NCBI GenBank assembly: GCA_016801885.1
Contig: CM028891.1
Span: forward strand, 13,437,517 to 13,501,516
Direction of reading: 5' to 3'
From: Toxotes chatareus
Taxonomy: Eukaryota > Chordata > Actinopteri > Toxotidae
DNA length: 64,000 bases
The notes under the pieces were generated by a model. The model did not search any database, had not been told where the DNA came from, and worked only from the letters and a program-made list of their open reading frames with translations. Below are positions 60,201 through 64,000 of the stretch, one piece after another. Within the stretch, counting starts at the first letter, position 1; every line of letters starts with the position of its first letter. A program made the translations under genes and the position numbers.

Positions 60201-63024
60201 TATATATATATTTACTGGCAGGTGATATTATATAAATATATTTTTAATTCTTCGTAGAGCCCAGAGGTTGACAGACTTCTAAAAGAGAAGAAGATGAAAG
60301 CTGAGACAATTCTGAAAATGCCCAGAAGAGTCTGCTCAATCCGTGACAACTTCAAGGGGCAGCAGGATGTTTTGGGAATGGTAATATCATAGGAAAGAAG
60401 GATTTTAATGTGTGAATTTGAGCTGAGTGGGGAAAAAGACAACGGGACATTTATTTTCCAGAGCTGTGTGTTTTTACCTGTTTTACCTTTTGAATGCAGG
60501 TTGGTCACTTGGCCTACGTGGAGGATGACGCTGCTGCGAGAGTTATCTCCTGGCACATCAGGGGTGACATGGACTGTGTCATCACCAAAACAACAGCAGC
60601 AGCTCGGAGGATCTATGACGACACCCAGGGCAGGCAGCAGGTCATGGCCCTCGACAGCGTGTATGTGCCACCGCTTAACAGGTACACCTTTTGAGACAAT
60701 GGTAAATTAAATAAAGCTCAAGCCTTTTCTGACAATACAAAGTTCAATTTGGAAGCATTGAGTTCCTGCAATTTAAAGCTGTATTTGTGTGTGTTCATCG
60801 AGCCTAAGACCTTGTTCATACTGCACCTTGATGTGCCCATCATTCATTTCAGTTTCGCTTGATAGTATCTGAGAAGCTTTCCTGATGATATTCCTGTGTG
60901 TCTTTGATTACAGTCTACCCCCAGCTTTCCAACAACAGTAATTTAAAGATCTTGTGCAGCACCCTCTTACACAGGCTGTCTAAAACTAGGCAACATGGAC
61001 ACCTACAGTGAAGTCCTTTTTTCATTCATTAGGCTAGATAAATTTCAATTCAATGGAAATTGTATGTCAATTAATACATGTTTTTGAAACTTGCACATAA
61101 TGGGAAAATACAGTGTAAATTTAAGGTCTGTTTTGTGACGTAAGACTTAATAAACAAAGTTCTTTCCTTTTGATTTACTGTATAAATAATGGTGACTATA
61201 ATTATTGTTATCAAACATAAGAGCTGAGAACAACTTCTGCTGCTGTTCTTTGGTGTTTTCTGTGCTGGTGACGTTATTTAAAGGATCATACCATCACTGT
61301 TGCATGTTTTAGACAGTTTCGACGAAGTACATTTAACATTACAACTATTCGATCAATAGATAAAATAATCAGACAGAAATAAATTGTTAACTTCCTGGAA
61401 CAGCAGGAAAACAGCAAAAACACAGTTACAAATCAAAAAATTATGAATTTAAAAATGTAAAGTATACTGCACTTCATGACCTAAATCTTTCAACAACACC
61501 AGTATAACGCTTTTAAAACAAAGCTGCGAACAATGCAGGGTTTGATTTTGCTTCTTTTAGAGCAAAATTTCAGATCTTCCCTGAAGTCTCCTCACTGAAA
61601 TTTGAATTGCTTGCAGACCACTGCCACACATAAGAAATGGCCACATGCTCTTTAATCCCTGTGGGAATCCGGTCTACGCCAGAGAGCTCTTGATTTACCC
61701 CCAAGACAGTGAGAGCTGTGACATGGGTGAGCTGGATTTCCCTTGCATTTCAAAGTGTGTTTTTTTTTTTTTTTTTAAGTACAAGTATCTGTGGTTTTCT
61801 AGAGGTTTCCCAGGTCTATCTGTGTTTGCTGTTAGGGAATTTCTGCCACTACTGTTGAGTTTTGGGTAAATGGTTCCACCTGGGATCTAATGGAGTTTGA
61901 GGGGGGGGGGCTGTCATTGGAGCAGAAATTGGGGCTTTTCACCACATTACATTACCACTTTTTTTTAATGTAGTGATGAGTGTTTTGGGTTTTTCATCTG
62001 TAAAAGTTATTTGTCTATTCATTCAAATACAGGGTATTTATATTTTAATTTAACAGATACACATAATTTGCCTTTGTCAAGCTTGTTTACAATGTAAGCT
62101 AAACATCTGGTTCAAGTTTTTAAATGTATCATTAGCCATCTCTAATAATTCCCTTTAATCTCTTCTCAGATTTTTACTGATTTTGGATGTTTTTCAGTTG
62201 TATAATCAGTGTTTAACTTTGTTACAACGGGTCTGAACGTTTTCTCCGTGTTTACTTTTCAGCGTTTAAAAATATCCTCGGAGATGTTATTCTGATTGAT
62301 GACCTGGACTCTGCAAACCACTACAGACGGGCAGTGAGTGATGCTTGCTGACAAAGCAGTGCCATAAGTTTACTGGCCCGTTGGTTACTGTTCCTCTAAA
62401 TTTTGCTGTTGCTTACAGGTGGTGCAGAACAATACACATTGCCCCACCATACTGACCAGGGACGGGGACAGGATCAGTGCCATGGGCAAATTTGGAGGTG
62501 CACAGAACAAAGCTCCACCAATCAACGCATTACAAGTGTTTGGAGCCCCCCTCCCACAGGATTACAACACTCTTAAAGAACAAATAGGTGACATCTCTCA
62601 TAGTCATACTTTAAGTTTATTTTTTGTGGTTGTGTTCAGTCAGATTGTGCTTTAATGTCTCTTTTTTTTTTTTGATGGATAGAACTACTCCATCGGTACC
62701 AAACAGCTCTGCAAAAGAGAGAGAAAGCAGAAGAGGAGCGTGAGGAACATTTAAAATTCATGGGGTCTCCTGAGATGCTGAAAAAGGAACAAGATATAGA
62801 GGAGATAAAGAAGCAGCTGGATGAGATTGAAAGACAACTTGGTATGTTGTCTACCTGGTAGTAAGGGCAGAAAACAAATTACAAGCTTTTTTTTTGCTTT
62901 TAATTGTTTTTGTATTGTTAATTTCTAACTGGTCTTTGTTCTTCTTTTAGTGTCTAGCCCTGTCAGACCAGTGAAGCGGGGTGCTGGACAGCCTTCTGGC
63001 ATCATTGCAAAAAGAGCAAAATAG
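45219..63024 (+). CDS. smchd1: SMCHD1 orthologue, non-canonical SMC protein with GHKL ATPase and SMC hinge (47 coding exons, complete)
   Basis: Translation of 47 consecutive GT-AG exons gives 5895 nt: 1964 aa plus stop, against 2005 aa in human. Every exon phase agrees and no frameshift or internal stop was met, so the gene is intact. Order of parts: N-terminal ubiquitin-like region (about residues 1-110), GHKL ATPase and associated transducer-like region (about 110-570), a long beta-sandwich-rich middle (about 570-1640), then coiled-coil and SMC hinge (about 1640-1964). Known of the family: SMCHD1 is a nuclear homodimer that silences chromatin (X inactivation, imprinted and clustered genes, D4Z4 repeats in mammals; hox regulation has been reported in fish). 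It is transcribed divergently from METTL4, and EMILIN2 follows about 670 bp downstream of its stop, in the same orientation. Exon lists are given in the three module entries below. Many introns carry transposon relics, none of which interrupts an exon. Confidence 0.97.
45616..45865 (+). repeat. Tandem duplication of about 125 bp in SMCHD1 intron 1
   Basis: Unit 1 (about 45616-45740) and unit 2 (about 45741-45865) share attattttgaata, aggaaggacaggg, tcaaggtcaaaa, tttgcatagctt, gatactgac, gtctgaaatt and a gaattta(c/t)ggcctt ending. Scattered substitutions (roughly one in ten) show the duplication is not recent. It lies about 230 bp downstream of exon 1. Confidence 0.85.
46085..46205 (+). mobile_element. 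LINE-like tail with poly(A) in SMCHD1 intron 1
   Basis: The segment starts cttcttaatttatccccgtg with ggaaaattt, the same terminal block as the other LINE tails in this window, and ends at a run of about 26 A's (46177-46203). The poly(A) stretch after the tail block is consistent with a retroposed, truncated copy. Confidence 0.5.
47030..47910 (+). mobile_element. Degenerate Tc1/mariner element in SMCHD1 intron 3
   Basis: Ends are inverted copies of the Tc1 terminal sequence: agtattcacccc at 47047-47058 and ggggtgaatact at about 47878-47889, with decayed outer parts. Inside, 47151-47260 encodes the transposase N-terminal DNA-binding part (MIKKWKEHGRYVNLPKVGRP). The segment at 47507-47755 encodes the C-terminal catalytic part, with KATQTWFKDNKVNVLEW and SPDISPIENLGLDLKRAV. 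The middle is deleted and the frames are broken, and the length is about 0.9 kb against about 1.6 kb for an intact element. It is a dead copy lying between SMCHD1 exons 3 and 4. Confidence 0.9.
47151..47755 (+). pseudogene. Broken Tc1 transposase remnant
   Basis: Two separate open stretches (47151-47414 and 47507-47755) in different frames carry the helix-turn-helix end and the DDE-domain end of a Tc1 transposase. Seen in the second part: VKHGGGSIMLW-like codons just upstream, NDLKYT in place of the usual NDPKHT, and SPDISPIENL in place of SPDLNPIENL. A frameshift and an internal deletion separate the parts, so no functional enzyme can be made. Confidence 0.85.
50946..51023 (+). repeat. Compound microsatellite (GT)n - (TATC/CTCT)n - (TA)n in SMCHD1 intron 13
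   Basis: The run fills much of the 179-bp intron between exon 13 (ends 50903) and exon 14 (starts 51083). Pyrimidine-rich TCTC units precede the real acceptor by about 60 bp. Confidence 0.9.
53345..53460 (-). mobile_element. LINE-like tail fragment in SMCHD1 intron 22
   Basis: The plus strand reads gatacactttattagtccca, caatggggaaattgc, matching the reverse complement of a fish LINE 3' end (AATTTCCCC...AATAAAG). Only about 100 bp is recognisable. It sits between exons 22 and 23 without touching splice sites. Confidence 0.55.
55314..55692. mobile_element. Foldback MITE with long inverted arms in SMCHD1 intron 26
   Basis: The two halves are imperfect reverse complements over about 130 bp. The left arm includes gagttaggtaagattgatac, cactctcatgtctgta, aagctacag, gctggttagctcagcttag and atggctctgtct. 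The right arm carries acggagccaggctatcagtg, gctaagctaagctaact, gtagcttcac, gagagtggtatt and catctaactctcagtaagaa. This is the layout of a very common fish non-autonomous DNA transposon. The right end stops about 28 bp before the exon 27 acceptor (exon starts at 55721), so its expected terminal bases are missing. Confidence 0.85.
56060..56130 (+). repeat. Possible dispersed repeat fragment in SMCHD1 intron 28
   Basis: The block attaaaggaattgttcaccc followed by ttcaaatacagtctgtcact resembles the terminal block of another widespread fish repeat (ttaaagggatagttcaccc type). Only a short stretch is recognisable, so the call is weak. Confidence 0.3.
56769..56829. mobile_element. 61-bp foldback element with CAGTGG ends in SMCHD1 intron 28
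   Basis: Arms 56769-56795 and 56803-56829 are near-perfect reverse complements of about 27 bp around a 7-base loop. The outer ends read cagtgg and ccactg. One single-base indel and a few mismatches separate the arms. CAG-ended short foldbacks resemble the terminal repeats of hAT-type MITEs; here both ends lie back to back with nothing between. Confidence 0.6.
58554..58650 (+). mobile_element. Truncated second copy of the foldback MITE in SMCHD1 intron 34
   Basis: The segment begins aaggaatagtttgacattt, the intact left terminus of this family, then follows the left arm (gctttctttcagaagattgg, ctactctcatatctatatgg, taaatata). It breaks off about 25 bp before exon 35 (58675). Only the left arm remains. 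Confidence 0.75.
59759..63024 (+). other. smchd1: SMCHD1 exons 39-47: coiled coil, SMC hinge and C-terminal tail
   Basis: Exons: 59759-59878, 60045-60130, 60258-60380, 60500-60681, 61617-61726, 62263-62333, 62419-62587, 62683-62841, 62951-63024. A helical stretch rich in K, E and L (exons 39-41) precedes the hinge. Exon 42 has VGHLAYVEDDAAARVISWH, then RRIYDDTQGRQQVMALDSVY. Exons 43-45 carry FNPCGNPVYARELL, LGDVILIDDLDSANHYR, HCPTILTRDGDRI, and the glycine-rich GKFGGAQNKAPP typical of SMC-type hinges. Exon 46 is a second coiled coil rich in E, K and R. Exon 47 is a basic tail ending in IIAKRAK. In mammals the hinge mediates dimerisation and nucleic-acid binding. Confidence 0.94.
59897..59938 (+). 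repeat. T22 run followed by A10 run in SMCHD1 intron 39
   Basis: A homopolymer T tract at 59897-59918 begins 19 bp after the exon 39 donor and is followed by aattttctttaaaaaaaaaa. The two tracts can pair into an A/T stem in the pre-mRNA. Confidence 0.9.
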
Positions 63025-63691
63025 AAATCCACCTCAGAGGAGGACCTGAGCCAATCACTTATCCTTTATTGGAATTTTCTTTTTCTTTTTTATTTCTGGG
63101 TTGATTATGCTTGTCACTTTTTTAAAATGTTTTATTAGAGATTTTTCTTTGTTTCAACATTTGTGTAATGCTCAAGACAATTGTGTGTAAAATGTCCTAT
63201 AAAAATATATATATTTACTCTAAGACTTGTCTGTACCTGTGTCCTTATTACTGTTTAACTTCAGCGAAACACAAAACTAACATTGATAGTTCTGAGCAGA
63301 CACACTGACAGGCGCGCACCTTTTACGCACGGGATAATTATGGTGCCTTTTTGGATCCAAGACAATTATTATCTAGACGGGGGTGTCCGGAAATTATGTA
63401 GGTCGATGACATTGTGTTTTGGATGCCGAAAAAGAGCTATGCTTGTGTGTGAGAGAGAGAGGGAGGGAGAGAGAGTTGAGAGCACGGAAAAAGGCGTCTG
63501 TCAGTACTGGGGGAGGGGGGCACCAACTCCAGAAACGTCACATCCAAGGACGCTGGAGGAGCTTGTTATAGGGTCTGCGCGCACCACAGAGAGGGAATAA
63601 CCCGCGGTGCCTTCACTGATCACTGAACCACAGACTTTCACTACTGATTATAATCTGAAAGGGTAGAGCAGGATTTTTGAAAATTTTTACA
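63025..63691 (+). promoter_or_regulatory. SMCHD1 3' UTR, then EMILIN2 promoter and 5' UTR
   Basis: The first 200 or so bases are A/T-rich and probably SMCHD1 3' UTR. From about 63300 the sequence becomes richer in G and C, with a GA-rich purine run at 63450-63477, a G-rich block near 63509-63520, and CpG-containing gcgcgcac at about 63312 and 63577. This looks like the upstream and untranslated region of EMILIN2. No TATA box was assigned. Confidence 0.45.
63198..63203 (+). terminator. Candidate variant poly(A) signal TATAAA of SMCHD1
   Basis: No canonical AATAAA or ATTAAA was seen between the SMCHD1 stop at 63024 and about 63250. TATAAA, a known weaker variant, occurs here and is followed within about 30 bp by a GT-rich stretch (gtctgtacctgtgtcc). 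This would give a 3' UTR of about 200 nt. The assignment is inferred. Confidence 0.35.
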
Positions 63692-64000
63692 ATGAAGCGC
63701 GGACTCTGCGGACTGCCACTTATTCACTTGTTAATGACGTTTGCCCTCATCAATGGATCACCTTTCCAATACAGCATGTTTCAGAACAACGCATATTCTG
63801 GCACCGAAACACGACAGAGAAATAAGTGAGTATTCTGAATAATCTAGACTTTATGCGTGCATGTTGATGAAATGCAGACTAACGCGTTCCGTCTTCCCTG
63901 CGTAAAAGTAAACATTCTCTCGCTGTGAGATTAACCTGAATGATTTTCCTGCAGAAACTGGTGCGCCTACGTAGTGCACAAGAACGTGAGCTGCGCCGTC
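63692..64000 (+). CDS. emilin2: EMILIN family gene, probably EMILIN2, 5' end only (exon 1 and start of exon 2)
   Basis: Exon 1 is 63692-63825 and exon 2 begins at 63955 after a tttcctgcag acceptor; the gene runs off the window. The protein starts MKRGLCGLPLIHLLMTFALI, a classic signal peptide with probable cleavage near residue 22, followed by a short linker. Exon 2 opens with NWCAYVVHKNVSCAV, the start of the cysteine-rich EMI domain (NWCAY is the family hallmark). Known of the family: secreted multimeric glycoproteins of the elastic-fibre matrix with EMI, coiled-coil and C1q-like domains. EMILIN2 is chosen over its paralogues because EMILIN2 follows SMCHD1 in the human genome; the visible residues alone cannot separate paralogues with certainty. 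Phase 2 at the exon 1-2 junction is consistent. Confidence 0.88.

Overview
This is a vertebrate nuclear genome window, almost certainly from a teleost (probably percomorph) fish. The genes are intron-rich with GT-AG splice sites. Gene order matches the vertebrate METTL4 / SMCHD1 / EMILIN2 neighbourhood (human 18p11). The intergenic DNA carries fish-type repeats: Tc1 transposon relics, LINE 3' tails, a foldback MITE family and long CA microsatellites. No prokaryotic features, CRISPR arrays, tRNA or rRNA genes were recognised.

Layout. (1) 1-36491 is a gene-poor stretch of about 36 kb. I found no coding exon there that I can assign. It holds microsatellites, a few degraded transposon pieces, a perfect 22-bp hairpin, and AT-rich unique DNA that may contain conserved regulatory elements. 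(2) 36492-44545, minus strand: a complete METTL4 orthologue, an MT-A70 family adenine-N6 methyltransferase, reconstructed as 8 coding exons and 446 codons with the DPPW catalytic motif. Its introns hold LINE reverse-transcriptase debris. (3) 44546-45218: a CpG-rich divergent promoter of only 673 bp between two start codons. (4) 45219-63024, plus strand: a complete SMCHD1 orthologue, reconstructed as 47 coding exons with every reading phase consistent and 1964 codons plus stop. It has an N-terminal GHKL ATPase, a long beta-rich middle region and a C-terminal SMC hinge. Its introns carry a Tc1 relic, two copies of one foldback MITE family, a small foldback element, a 125-bp tandem duplication and LINE tails. 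(5) 63692-64000, plus strand: the first exon and start of the second exon of an EMILIN, most likely EMILIN2, cut by the window end.

How the genes relate. METTL4 (methylation of adenine in RNA/DNA) and SMCHD1 (an architectural chromatin silencer) share one divergent promoter, so co-transcription is plausible. In human, NDC80 lies between them and is head-to-head with METTL4; here no NDC80 sequence is present in the gap. EMILIN2 is an extracellular matrix gene and is only a conserved neighbour.

No undescribed biological system is evident. The points most worth checking are the METTL4-SMCHD1 promoter sharing without NDC80, MITE copies ending next to SMCHD1 splice acceptors, the perfect hairpins, and candidate insulator and enhancer sites in the gene desert.
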